NCBI GenBank assembly: GCA_911728455.2 | Contig: OU452223.1 | Span: 372,001-436,000 of the forward strand | Length of the DNA: 64,000 nucleotides | Reading direction: 5' to 3' | Origin: Marthasterias glacialis | Taxonomy: Eukaryota > Echinodermata > Asteroidea > Forcipulatida > Asteriidae | Shown here: in pieces, positions 11,341-20,806 of the stretch | Position numbering within the stretch: position 1 is the stretch's first letter | How the letters are laid out: the number at the start of each line of letters is the position of its first letter | Program-made: the position numbers and the translations under genes | Notes under the pieces: model-generated | Seen by the model: only the letters and a program-made list of their open reading frames with translations | Databases searched by the model: none | Told to the model about the DNA's origin: nothing

Positions 11341-11733
11341 AACGCGCGCTTGCACGCTAGCGGTCACATCACAATTGTGATTTGACCGCAAGCGGGCGGG
11401 CGTGCTGTATATGGGTGAGAGTTCATCTTTCCACGCACAGCCGGACCTGCCATTATGATGACGTCACAACCCTTAAGATAAGTTAAGGCTACATTTCTTG
11501 CTTTTTATTTGTTTTGTATTGTAACCCACTCCGATCAAAAGTGTTCCAATCCTTCTTCAACTATCACTCACGGACAGGAGGAAGAAAGGTCACCAACGGT
11601 CCCCTGCAACGGACCAGTAAATTGTCCAAGGCACAATTTCCAAAATGGATCAAGTCCACCATACACCCGAAGATGTACGGCGTTAGTGCCTCGGATCGCA
11701 GGCCGAGTTCCCCGCCATGGACCCCATGTAAGT
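11341..11733 (+). promoter_or_regulatory. Possible promoter and first exon
   Basis: This patch is richer in G+C and CpG than its surroundings. It holds a near-perfect palindrome at 11360-11389, a perfect cyclic-AMP response element TGACGTCA at 11459-11466, and an ATG in good initiation context (ccgccATGG) at 11717. Eight bases after that ATG comes a consensus splice donor, GTAAGT at 11728-11733. A very short first coding exon would be the simplest reading. No downstream partner exon was recognised on the plus strand, so the gene itself is unproven and the calls may be chance. Confidence 0.25.
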
Positions 11734-11774
11734 GCTCGGCCAGACACTCAGTGAGAGCCGTCATCTACCAATGA

Positions 11775-13252
11775 AGCAATTTTGAGATAATACAAGGGCA
11801 ATATATGGTGCACTCAATCATCATTGTGGTTTGTACAGCCGACAAACTCAACTTATCAAGCCTTAAAATATCACCTCCGTCGTACCCATGGTGCTGAAAA
11901 TCTCCGTGAACAAAAGTTTAATTTAACAAACGTTATGAAACGTTAATCTATCAACGTTGACGTTTGATTTACAATGTGCATAATTTTAAATAATTAGAGA
12001 TGTGACATGTCATAAAACTTATAATGGAATTTGCATGAACCAAACCTTAATAATGTGTTCACGCTAGTGTTTACGGCAAAACTTTTCGCCAACACAACTT
12101 TTTGGCCGAGCATAGGATATAAGACGGTTGTTATGGGAGAAGGAACAGCTTGTTTTTGCTACAGTTGTATTTACTGACTCGTTTTGCAGGGAATAAAATA
12201 ACTGCACGGACATCTTACAAAGTCAATCAAAGATAAAACATAAATTTACCTGCAAAACCACGTTGGTTTAACTGATGTTAATTGTGAATGCAACTATATT
12301 TGATTAATTTGGCAAGTTAATTACAACAAAATATGTTTATGATACAAGTCTTTTGACTGTAAAGCCAGTCATGTCGAATAGCACCCTCTTTTGCAGATGG
12401 ATTAAGAAATACTGAACAACATGAGCATGTTGGTCCAAACATACGGTTATAGCACTTGCCATGACTACAAATTAATTACTCCAGAATAATACAAGAAATC
12501 ATTAACTTTGACAATGAGATTACAGACAATCTTGTTTCTGTTCACCACGATCATGACGCTCAGTTGGTATAACCGAGATTTTCATTAATAATCATTATCA
12601 GGTTGTCTTCTCCATTGAGACTGATGTTCACAACTGAGTTATTACAAGTGTGGAAAACGATATACAAATGACCAATTTCGTATTCTTGAACTAAAGCTCC
12701 AGTTTATGTCTGTTATCTAGGGTGTAAATAATAAAAACGCAATGAATTGGAATTGCTATTTCTAAAAAATACTGTTTTTAGGGATGTTTAAAAGTCCGTA
12801 TATTAATGCTTTCGAGATTTTGATAGCATATCCACTTGACCCTGAGGTAGTGGAGCAGTGAGTGACATAGCAGTGAGCCAATATTGTACTCATATAGAAA
12901 CGATTCAAGAAACAAGGAGCAGTGAGACAAGTCAGAGATGATATTCCTGTAATCTATCAAGTCACATTACAGACTTCAACTAGTTGTCAATGTATTAATC
13001 CACTTCATATAAATAAACAAACAATAGGGACATCTAGGCCTACCGTCAAATCAGTTCATCAATTTGTACAACATTATACACTCCAGTACCTAATAAAAAG
13101 CTTGATAAATAGGATTCATGTAAAAACGGTTCATTTTAAGTAATGATATGAATCAAAGTATTACAAAAATAGGTCATCGGTGACCTGGAGCCTCCCACAA
13201 TATAAGACATAATCATCTTCATCAACATCCTTCCATTGTGGAGAAGGGGATT
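11775..13252. other. Unassigned A+T-rich stretch
   Basis: Nothing recognisable is present. Short open frames on both strands lack domains. It would lie downstream of the minus-strand pseudogene. Confidence 0.5.
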
Positions 13253-13495
13253 TCAACCTTTATCCAATTTCTTGGGCAAATGTTTTGATTTGATCTGGTC
13301 ACACCAGGCCTCCGCTTTCTCCAAGCAGGCACTAACCAAATTAGAAAGGATGTGTGTTGCCTCTCTGGTCTTATTACATCCATAGGGTGGTGTAGTTAGG
13401 GCATATAATTTGACAGGTTCATTTTCTGACATGCTGAGTATGATCCCAAGGAATCTGAGATGCCAAGTCTCTCTCACACACACACACCCACCCAC
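13253..13495 (-). CDS. Unrecognised open segment downstream of the pseudogene
   Basis: This is an 80-residue open frame. The part after the low-complexity start reads like ordinary protein: a hydrophobic ILSMSENEPVKLYALTTPPY, then a helical, lysine- and cysteine-containing stretch ending in KKLDKG and a stop. A CTCAG that could serve as a splice acceptor lies near its start, just after a GT/GA-rich run. It begins about 230 bases beyond the presumed end of the pseudogene. It could be a terminal exon, part of a 3' untranslated region or chance. I recognise no family. Confidence 0.2.
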   Translation of the reverse strand: MGGCVCVRETWHLRFLGIILSMSENEPVKLYALTTPPYGCNKTREATHILSNLVSACLEKAEAWCDQIKSKHLPKKLDKG

Positions 13496-13724
13496 CCATA
13501 CATGTCTACACTGCAGAGTGAGGACATACTTTTCATCCTATCCAATAGAGGACAATGCTAACAGTTGAATTGTACCTATCGATGTGAGAACATAACACAT
13601 GAACCCCTTTTGTTGCGGTTGAGTAATGTGTTTTTTGGGATGGTACATGTATTTTCTTTTTCTTGGGTGGGGGGGGGGGGGGTTACAGAGTGACTCTACG
13701 TTATGACTGTACTTCGGTGGTGCA

Positions 13725-13968
13725 TTACACCTTATGATACATTTGTTGAAGTTTCATTGTATTTCTACAAAAGTCTTCAATGTTCCTCCAAGTTCGTGTC
13801 TGCAATGCCACAGGACAGGACGTTTAAATGACGCGTTTTCCGGGAAGTTTTTCAGCAAAAAGAATCTCTGCAAGCCCTCCAATACGTCTTTCTTCTCCTC
13901 GGCAGTCCAGGGGCGACGCTTGATTTGGCGAGCTTGTGGAGTTGCAGCTTTTGCAGTTGGTGGCCTTT
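13725..13968 (-). pseudogene. Last exon: SANT/Myb-like C-terminal domain, frame broken
   Basis: The acceptor is TGTTGTAG, followed by the exon from 13968. The first part encodes a basic linker and then KRRPWTAEEKKDVLEGLQRF, the first helix and leading tryptophan of a SANT/Myb-like fold. The continuing similarity (LPGKR, then RTWRNIEDFCRN with the second tryptophan) lies in another frame. The frame change falls near an A run at 13857-13861 and a stop follows at 13826-13824. The second frame ends at 13727-13725. The exon joins the upstream exon in phase (1+2 bases). The family uses this domain at the C-terminus, probably for DNA or chromatin binding. Confidence 0.7.
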
Positions 13969-14356
13969 CTACAACACACAGGAAAGAACAGGAAAATTAA
14001 GGTACTTAATCAAACGGGGCCTATTCAGAACAACAAATTTAACATTTCACCGATGTGAGATTTACTCCCTGAGTAAATCCATCAGCAATTTAGCACAAAA
14101 TAAACAACAATCTGCACAGTGGGTAAAGATACACCTGCATAAAATGTCTGACAAGAGAGAGCCCAATTTATGTTTTTCATGGTGCAGTCATCTTGTTTCA
14201 TCCTACCGTTTAAAACGAGTAACCGAGATGGGCTGGAAAACAAATGCAATCTGGCACCTTATCACCTTATTTTCTATGGGTGTAAACAGGGAATAGGACC
14301 AACATATGCAAGAGAATAAGGCAGTGAGAAAGGCACAGAAATAATGACAAACTTAC

Positions 14357-14442
14357 TGGCATTAACACTGTCCTCCAAAGACGGGTAAGACAGGTCGCAT
14401 GAGTCACCGGAATCGCTGCTGTCCTCGCGCTGGTGAAGCCTT
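14357..14442 (-). pseudogene. Small acidic linker exon
   Basis: This 86-base exon has a long pyrimidine tract and TTGCAG acceptor before 14442 and a GTAAGT donor after 14357. It encodes RLHQREDSSDSGDSCDLSYP and then a short serine/acidic stretch. It fits in phase on both sides: one base completes the codon started upstream and one base is carried to the last exon. This part has no stop. Acidic, serine-rich linkers between the recombinase-like core and the SANT-like domain are usual in this family. Confidence 0.65.
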
Positions 14443-14823
14443 CTGCAATAAAAAAAAAGGAGCAATTTCTACATTTAGCTTTGATTGATTTTCCACACAC
14501 AAATAAAAATGGCGGCCAATCCATGGGATGGGGGGGGGGGGCGGCAGGGGCATACAGTTTATGAAATATGTTTCATGGAGGGGGGGGGGGTTAGACCCCT
14601 CTGGCAACTGGTAGTACTCGCGATGGACCCGCAAATCATGACCCATAAAGTCTGAAAGTGTTTCAAGCTGATGCTCCTTCAAGACAAGAATTTATGAAAC
14701 AGTCGCTACTTGTTTATGGAGCTTTGTAGATCGTATGCTATCAGCATTATCAAGGCCTGCCTCATTTGCATATGCTCGTAGACAGTCGCTTCCTCGTATA
14801 TGACCTGTGCCTCCGTAACAACT

Positions 14824-15720
14824 TCATGCGAATAAGAATGTGTTGTCTTGTGCCACTCCAGCTGCATTTCTATTTGCGACCAGAGCATTCAACCACGCCA
14901 TCGCATCAGTACCGAGAAGCACAGGAACAGTTCTGCCCCTCTTACCAACTACTTCAACGACTTTGAACATTTTACAGAGGTGCCGTTCAAGATCAGTCAT
15001 CAAGCAATCCCCATTCACCATGGCTGCACTGTGTTTGTGGAAATCTTCCAGTTTTACTTTAGATACTTCCCCCTGTTGTCTGCGGTTGAACATAATGAGA
15101 TGGCACAGTGTGACTTCATTCAATTTCTTCCAAGCTGGCGCGAGTTCATGGCCCCGAGCACAGTGATGGAGCTGCACTTCCCTCTTGCCAGTTTCATGGA
15201 GGAATGATGACATTTTCACCACATCTGCATTTGTCAGGAGAACAGCAGGTTTGTTGCGCTTTCCTTGGTACAGTGTTCCGTGGGCGTGGGTTGACACATG
15301 TTCTCGCCACTTGATTTCACACAACTGCAGAAACTGTTCGGCCTGTACCGCTTTGTGCTTAAGACAACACTCTATAGCATTTCCTTTCAGTATGAGTGCA
15401 CATTTCTTGATGGAATGTCCAATCTTTAGTGCTAGAGATGGAACGTCAAACATCTGCTTTCCTTCACTGAAGCCGGCGACATCATGAACAGCCTTGACGA
15501 TATCATTCAGATGGTGGGGATGCACGAATACTTCAAGTGATGCATTTGGTTGGTGTGTGTTCTTTCTCAGTTGTACGACAATACGACCCAATTCTCTTAG
15601 TTTGTTTCGAATGTAGCCATGTTGTGTAGCATCACGGCTAAGCTTAAGGTATTCACGTTTGGCGACTTCGAGAATCAAAGAATCATTCTTGACTACCAGG
15701 GCAACATCGTCCCTCTTCAT
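14824..15720 (-). CDS. Longest open part of the pseudogene: tyrosine-recombinase-like core, 298 residues
   Basis: This is the longest uninterrupted protein stretch in the window. Residues 1-150 form the alpha-helical region of the family, with GYIRNKLRELGR at 36-46 and VPSLALKIGHSIKKCA at 93-108. Residues 197-223 contain WKKLNEVTLCHLIMFNRRQQ plus GEV, which I align with the Arg-I box (RxGE) of tyrosine recombinases. KRGRTVPVLL at 260-269 sits where those enzymes have their beta-hairpin lysine. The methionine taken as start is internal, because similarity continues upstream beyond a stop. The final TGA is also internal, because the same frame continues into the HxxR and Tyr segments. A protein from this piece alone would lack the catalytic C-terminus. 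Confidence 0.7.
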   Translation of the reverse strand: MKRDDVALVVKNDSLILEVAKREYLKLSRDATQHGYIRNKLRELGRIVVQLRKNTHQPNASLEVFVHPHHLNDIVKAVHDVAGFSEGKQMFDVPSLALKIGHSIKKCALILKGNAIECCLKHKAVQAEQFLQLCEIKWREHVSTHAHGTLYQGKRNKPAVLLTNADVVKMSSFLHETGKREVQLHHCARGHELAPAWKKLNEVTLCHLIMFNRRQQGEVSKVKLEDFHKHSAAMVNGDCLMTDLERHLCKMFKVVEVVGKRGRTVPVLLGTDAMAWLNALVANRNAAGVAQDNTFLFA

Positions 15721-15846
15721 CAGACTAAGAACCTAGTTCAACTGGAAAGATACACCAGCAGGAGGAAGTTTTAACAAATCACTCTTGCTAGCTACACGCC
15801 CCCTAACGTGACCTATCCTACTGCTACCATCAGTCTGTGCAGGGAG

Positions 15847-16367
15847 GGAGGACCTCATAATCTAACACGCGGTAATACCTTGTTGTACCGCGCGGTACAA
15901 CAAGGTACAACAAGGTATTGCCATCTGTGATTCATAATCAGCTTGCAAGAGGTCAAACAGGAGCAAGCAAGGCTCATTAAAAATGGCTGAGCCCTCACAA
16001 TAGACATCTTCATGAAAGGACTTGAAGGTTACACAATGCTTAACCAGTCCACCTTGAAATGCTATTGTTAAGGGATTAAGGGATTATTGGACTGCTAAAA
16101 TAGGGCAGCAAAAGAGGAGTTATCACCCTTTTGTTAGATTACCCCAGATTAGCGGGGATTAAAGTCATACAGATTGGTCCCTTTGTGCCTCTACCTGGAC
16201 TCCTGAGCTTCTGTTCTGTCATGAATATGCCTGTGATGAAAAGCAGCTATGTGCATTGACCTGTAGATAATGAACTCATTACACCCAGGCGATACCTTCA
16301 GCTCAATACCTTGTTGTACCGCGCGGTACAACAAGGTATTACCGCGCGTTAGATTATGAGGTCCTCC
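15847..16367. mobile_element. MITE family D: 61 bp TIRs built on a perfect palindrome
   Basis: The ends are 61 bp inverted repeats with one mismatch, starting GGAGGACCTCATAATC. Each arm ends in a long perfect palindrome, TACCTTGTTGTACCG and its mirror, centred on CCGCGCGG. The left palindrome is 15876-15907 with an extra CAACAAGGTA; the right is 16305-16340 (36 bp). Internal DNA is non-coding. The element lies inside the main exon of the minus-strand pseudogene. The flanks do not show a target duplication, which suggests loss of some host sequence at or after insertion. I do not recognise the superfamily. Confidence 0.85.
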
Positions 16368-16904
16368 TAATAGCCAATGTATGCATGGTCCATATGCGTG
16401 TGGAGCTGCTTCATGATTGGATCTGTAACCTACAATAAGGACATCCTGTCCCTCTCTAAAGACTTGGCTATTGTGTCTGTGATTACCAATATTGCGGATG
16501 TATAACAGAAGTTTCTTGTGGGCACTAAGGTCGGTCTCCGATGCTATCTCTGCAACTTCCCTTTCCTCCTTATGACACGACTGGAGATGACGGGGTAACT
16601 TGGCCTGAGGTTCATCACAGTAAAAGCAAAAGTGCTTCTTGTCCTATTTCCTTTGTCCACCCACATTATCAGTCTGCATGACTGTTACGGCACAGTTCTC
16701 ACTAGAATCCTTAATGTCGGATGCTTTATGCAACTCTGCCTTCGGGCTGCTGTCACATTCTACAGCCTCATTGGTTTGGTCAAGTTTTGCAGTTTTGGAA
16801 ATAGCTTATTATGGGTCATCGTCATCCCTGGAACTGGTGTGGGGGTTGTCAAACCTTGAAGGATCAGAAGTGATGAACTCTTCATCTGATGTTCGATGGG
16901 CCAG

Positions 16905-17307
16905 CTAACAAGGAAAATATAAATGACATAATTAACACCTCTGTGATATTATTTGGATTATCACACCAATTAAATGTATGTCTTTAGGGTTGAGTGGATC
17001 AGCGTGTCCTTAAATTGCTATGCAAATAACACTTGACCCCTAGCTAGTCAGTACTTAATAAACCATCCTTTCAAACAATATATCCCTATGTTGGGGGTGA
17101 AGAATGGTTATTATGCAGCTTTCACTTTAAAACGAGTGGTCTGCCATAAAGGGCGAGTGGTTTTGCAATCTGTTACATTTACAGAGGACATTTGTTTGCC
17201 TCAACACGTAAACCTTTGAAAACTGTATCAATTATACAGAACACACAATATTATAAAGAAACATTGCATTTTATGCCTTCAATATCTTATGGATCCAGCT
17301 AATACAA
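16905..17307 (-). other. Intron DNA of the pseudogene
   Basis: This is non-coding DNA between the main exon and the MITE A copy. The 3' splice site of the intron is at its lower end. No other element is recognised. Confidence 0.5.
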
Positions 17308-17923
17308 TAGACCGATTGCGCGACCTACGTCACGTGACCCCTGTTGGGTATAAAATGTAAACACACACGTAATCCTCCATAAGAAAGGGTGGTACGGTAC
17401 ACGATGATTAATGCATTTAATTTATTTGATCGAGGCTTTTCTTGCTCGAAATCTGTGAAAGATATTCCAGAGTTTGTACCAGAAACCTTCAAGTGGCTGA
17501 ATAAAGCCAGTAAGGACACTTCCAGCAAGTTTTGAAAATTGTAAAAGTACCGTATAAATGTGCACAATGTGTACAGTGCACGACGGAACGTTACGCCTGA
17601 CGACTGCGATCACCACACACTTTTCAACACAAAAATTTCAAAGTTTTGAAGCTGAAATCCTCCAAAGAAATTGCTTTCCAAAACTGTGTGATTCCTTTGC
17701 TTATTTGAAATTCTGCAAGGCTAGGTATTAATGTTCACTTTTCCAACGTTGTTTATCCTTTTTTACAGTGATTTAGGCCAACATTACGAACAAAATAACA
17801 GACGGGTGGCTACATAATAGTCGTCCGACGCCGGTAGTGCATGGCTAAAAAACCTCTTTTCAGAAGAATTCTGTTAAATTATGAAACAGAGATGTGATTT
17901 AAATTGTCGCGCAATCGGTCTAT
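17308..17923 (+). mobile_element. MITE family A, copy 2
   Basis: This is a non-autonomous DNA transposon with near-perfect terminal inverted repeats: ATAGACCGATTGCGCGAC at 17308 and its inverse ending at 17923. The interior aligns with 33-640, for example TTGATCGAGGCTTTTC... and GGCTGAATAAAGCCAGTAA. It lacks the 3' 180 bp present in copies 1 and 3, so it is a deletion derivative. It lies in an intron of the pseudogene. Superfamily and target duplication could not be fixed. Confidence 0.85.
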
Positions 17924-18176
17924 ACTGCATTCACAAGTGTGCTCGACAGTAAAAAGGAATGGAAGACAACACCCAGTAGAAGGAAGGTAACAACCGCCAC
18001 TATTTTCTTGAATCGCAAACAGTCAGTCGCCCATAGATTGAGTATGCACACAGCAAAAAGATACTCACAGTGCAGCTAACAACAAACCTATTGTTGTTCT
18101 TTGTACGGCTAAGTACACAACAGTGAAATACTGTTTAACAGCAATTATACCTCAGTGTGTGGTCTGACACCCACAC
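17924..18176. other. Intron spacer
   Basis: Nothing is recognisable between the MITE A copy and the LINE fragment. Confidence 0.45.
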
Positions 18177-18179
18177 ATG

Positions 18180-18950
18180 GAATCCAATCCACACATGTCT
18201 ACTTCGTTTCGACACCTTTCCCCGGGGAGCTCATCCTTGACCATTGCCACAGTGAAGCATCAGGCAGACCGCAAAGATGAGGAATGGCGCATGACGAAGA
18301 AGCTCGGCTCATTACTAGGAGATGGTGAAGATGTCGCCCGTCGTAAGCAGCTAGCCAATGTAGCATTCCACCAGATGAGCACACTGTGGTTACGGCATCA
18401 CCACGTGAGTGAGGAACTTCGTCTTCGCCTTTTCAAGGCATTCGTGCTCCCTGTACTCCTCTACAACATGGGTACATAGGGCCTCACCCAAAAACAACGA
18501 TCAGTTGGACTCATTCCACCGAAACCAATTACGACGGGTTATTGGTATTCGTTGGCCACAGTGCATATCCAATAAGGCACTACCGTTGATGCAAGTGTGG
18601 GCCGCTCAGCATCCGGACCCTACAAGCACGCTGGCGACTCTTTGGTCATGTCCTGCAGCTACCGAGAGATGTACCCGCCCAGAAATTCATCGACGAGTAC
18701 TTCGCCACGGAAGCAGGCATGGAAGGCTGGCGAGGACGCCCTCGTACCACGCTGCCAATCGTCCTCGACCACTACCTGAAGACAGTTGGTAAGCGCCTAC
18801 ACAATACTACTCAGTTGGAGCAGCTACGGCTTCTGACGAAGGAAGAGTGGAGGTCGCTGATGGAGAAGTTAGTCGAAACGGCAGAAGCGAAACCGACATG
18901 ATTCTTGACAGCAACGCGGAAACTGCCTCACACACACACACACACACATC
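18180..18950 (+). mobile_element. LINE 3' fragment (reverse transcriptase C-terminus, CA tail)
   Basis: This is a 5'-truncated non-LTR retrotransposon. Three frames together carry the C-terminal region of the polyprotein. The first has RKQLANVAFHQMSTLW and LRLFKAFVLPVLLYN. The second has LDSFHRNQLRRVIGIRW. The third has ARWRLFGHVLQLPRE and GWRGRPRTTLP, ending in TGA at 18899-18901. Such phrases mark the part just after the reverse-transcriptase domain in many invertebrate LINEs. At least two frameshifts and one stop (after LLYNMGT, 18477) show it is dead. A CA dinucleotide run at about 18929-18947 forms the end and may be the element's own 3' tail. It lies in the pseudogene intron in the opposite orientation. 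Confidence 0.8.
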
Positions 18951-18981
18951 TTATGGAATGAATACATAATCATTTACTCAC

Positions 18982-19052
18982 CTGGTGCTCAAATAAGCAG
19001 CGTGTTATGCCAACATCAGTGTAACACACAGAGTACTTGGTTACAGACTTCC
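18982..19052 (-). pseudogene. Upstream 71-base exon of the pseudogene
   Basis: This short exon is preceded by a TTTTATTTTTCAG acceptor and followed by a GTGAGT donor. In phase it reads KSVTKYSVCYTDVGITRCLF plus EHQ, open throughout. It ends at a codon boundary and the main exon at 16904 begins at one, so the two join in frame. This fit is the main reason for assigning it to the same gene. The first two bases belong to a codon begun in an upstream exon. Confidence 0.6.
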
Positions 19053-19736
19053 CTGAAAAATAAAAGGCAAACAGTTTGTCATTATACTTCATCAAACTTA
19101 ACTGTGTCTGGGGATGGGGATGGTGGTTGTGAATTGGCAAGTGTTGTTTTGATTTGCATCACAATAGCCTATGTGCTTTGACTTTGAGTAACTAAGTTTA
19201 ACAGCTTTTCTCATTAAGTTTAAGTCCACTTTGATTTTGGTGTTTTGTAGTTTTTTTTTTTAAGTTTATTTGTTTTAGGGGGGAGGGGGTGACATACAAT
19301 TATGTGCTATGTTTGAAACGAGGTCTACATGTGATGGGAATCACAATAAGGCGTGGAACTGTCATTTCGTGTGGTGACAATACAAAAGTTGTTTCACTTT
19401 TAATACCTTTGTTTATGGAAGTTATTACGACTGGATACCATGACAAGTCCGGAGGCCACAGTCCCATCACGCTGTCCCCTTCTTGATACTATATAGAGGA
19501 CATACAAATGTAACATATACATACGTTATTATCTGCTTTGGCTAAAATGCCATATCCAGCTGCCAATTTATCACCCTTAATTTAGTCATGAAGTTGTCAA
19601 AATCATAAACAATAAAGCCATTTTCATGTCTACGTTGGGCTCGATAACACTACTCGCTAAAACATCATTTTGGTTCCTTTGCGCATGAATGCGCGAAAGT
19701 GACGGCCACGTGCTTAAATGTCCGCTTGAACTTCCT
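19053..19736. other. Intron or intergenic spacer
   Basis: No exon is recognised with confidence. A missing exon of the pseudogene may lie here, since the blocks at 20375-20232 and 19052-18982 do not join in phase directly. Confidence 0.4.
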
Positions 19737-20105
19737 TTGTTAAGGTCAATAATTAGCCTAATCATGCTTCCAACCAATTCCTCAAGAGGAATATTAAAAA
19801 AGGGAAATAAAGCCCAACATCCATTACAAAAAAAATCCCTCAGAAAGCTTGAATTTTCTTTCTTAAGGTCAATAATTGGCCTAATAGTGATAATGTTTCC
19901 AACCAATTCCTCAAGAGGAATATTAAAAAGGGAAATAAAGCCCAACATCCATAACAACAAATTCAAACAAATCTCTTAAAAAGCTTGAATTTTATTTGTT
20001 AAGGTCAATAGTTAGCCTAAAAGTAATAATGTTTCCAACCAATTCCTCGAGAGGAATATTAAAAAAGGGAAATAAAGCCCAACATCCATTACAACTAATC
20101 TAAAA
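19737..20105 (+). repeat. Three-unit tandem repeat, 123-136 bp
   Basis: Three units begin near 19737, 19858 and 19990. Each contains AAGGTCAATAATTAGCC-type sequence (19742, 19865, 20001), CCAACCAATTCCTCAAGAGG and AAATAAAGCCCAACATCC. Spacing is 123 and 136 bp. The open frames on both strands here are produced by the repeat. Confidence 0.85.
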
Positions 20106-20231
20106 AAAGACCAAAATGTGCCACTCCAGTAAGCAACAAAAGGACAAGAAAATAAAAGGGTGGAAAATAAAGTCGCCAGCCTCTCACTTCATAACTCAAA
20201 AAATAATGGTGCTAGAAACAAAAGTTTTTAC

Positions 20232-20375
20232 CTGCAGATAGCCCTGGTAGTCTTGCACTCGAAAATTGAATTTTCCCGGCCATCAAAGCACATCTTCAGC
20301 CTCGAAATGACGACCAAGTGGGGATGCTCCGAATGTCTTTCAAACGCATGTACAATGGCAATTTTGTACACAGAG
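20232..20375 (-). pseudogene. Probable exon upstream of the pseudogene
   Basis: This 144-base segment is open in one frame, which includes ERHSEHPHLVVISRLKMCFD and ends in TTRAIC. It is bounded by an acceptor (CCGTGACAG) and a donor (GTAAAA). The histidine- and cysteine-containing composition looks like real protein. It ends with two bases of a codon, while the next exon at 19052 needs one base from upstream, so the direct join is out of phase. Either an exon is missing between them, or an indel has occurred, or it belongs to another gene. I do not recognise the domain. Confidence 0.45.
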
Positions 20376-20638
20376 CTGTCACGGATTGAAAACAAGAGTT
20401 AGCAAGACCATATCTCCCCAAGTTATGGAGGGATCCGGACAAGTGTGACACTTTTGGAAAGCCCTACTTATGGGAGCTTCCTGTGCTGACTTGTTTTCAT
20501 TACCTCTCATTATGACAACTCAATAAGTCATTCATACAGGAATTAGTTCATCTGTATTTATACTTTGGGAAAACGTTCAGTTTGGAAATTAGTTTGCACT
20601 CTTCCCCATGTGATAGTCCTGGATCCGTCCCCAAGAGC

Positions 20639-20806
20639 GGGGTACACAGCAACCCCCCCCCCCCGCAACACCAGCACCATCATCTACTTTCAAAAGTTCC
20701 ACAATTTCACCTCTACATTCCAGGGGTACACAGCAACCCCCCCAACACCAACACCATCATGTACTTTCAAAAGTTCCACAATTTCACCTCTACATTTTAG
20801 GCGAAC
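20639..20806 (+). repeat. Two-unit tandem repeat, 84 bp
   Basis: GGGTACACAGCAACCCCCC at 20640 recurs at 20724, each followed by CACCATCATSTACTTTCAAA and TTCCACAATTTCACCTCTAC. The C runs differ in length between the units. Confidence 0.85.

Larger units (their letters stand above)
14597..16904 (-). pseudogene. Main exon: acidic region, zinc-finger-like motif and recombinase-like core
   Basis: The exon begins after a clean acceptor (TTTTCCTTGTTAG) at 16905. It encodes an acidic stretch, then HFCFYCDEPQAKLPRHLQSC followed by H, a CxxC...H...H motif at about 16635-16570, and then a conserved region up to 16370. A MITE interrupts it at 15847-16367. The frame resumes at about 15840 and runs through the 298-residue open core and on to FMGHDLRVHREYYQLPEG near 14,655-14,602. 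In-frame stops lie at 16811-16806 (two), 16646-16644, 15735-15733, 14826-14824 and 14694-14692. The exon may end at a weak donor at 14597-14595. In the HxxR box the usual LRKH reads LHKQ, so a catalytic arginine is also lost. Confidence 0.7.
13725..20375 (-). pseudogene. Broken multi-exon gene: zinc-finger / tyrosine-recombinase-like / SANT protein
   Basis: Four blocks on the minus strand form a gene relic: 20375-20232 (uncertain member), 19052-18982, 16904-14597, 14442-14357 and 13968-13725. I recognise it from large uncharacterised proteins of fish, lancelets and other invertebrates. These have an acidic N-terminal part, a CxxC...H...H motif, a core resembling tyrosine recombinases (Arg-box, Lys region, C-terminal HxxR and Tyr segment) and a terminal SANT/Myb-like domain. 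Splice sites and most junction phases are intact, so it is a genomic copy, not a retrocopy. The frame is broken by at least six in-frame stops, one frame change in the last exon and a MITE in the main exon. Molecular role is unknown; a link to Crypton-type transposons is inference. Confidence 0.75.

Noticed and set aside
13669-14590. G runs at 13669-13682, 14530-14541 and 14580-14590 as quadruplex elements
   Set aside because: They are single homopolymer runs in intron or 3' DNA without the four-tract arrangement, and are likely to be length-variable or sequencing-sensitive.
14840-15487. Plus-strand open frames of 100-119 residues
   Set aside because: They are antisense shadows of the recombinase-like core on the minus strand. 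They have no domain of their own.
19586-19979. Open frames of 126 and 96 residues on opposite strands
   Set aside because: They are created by the three-unit tandem repeat. The encoded peptides repeat in step with the DNA.
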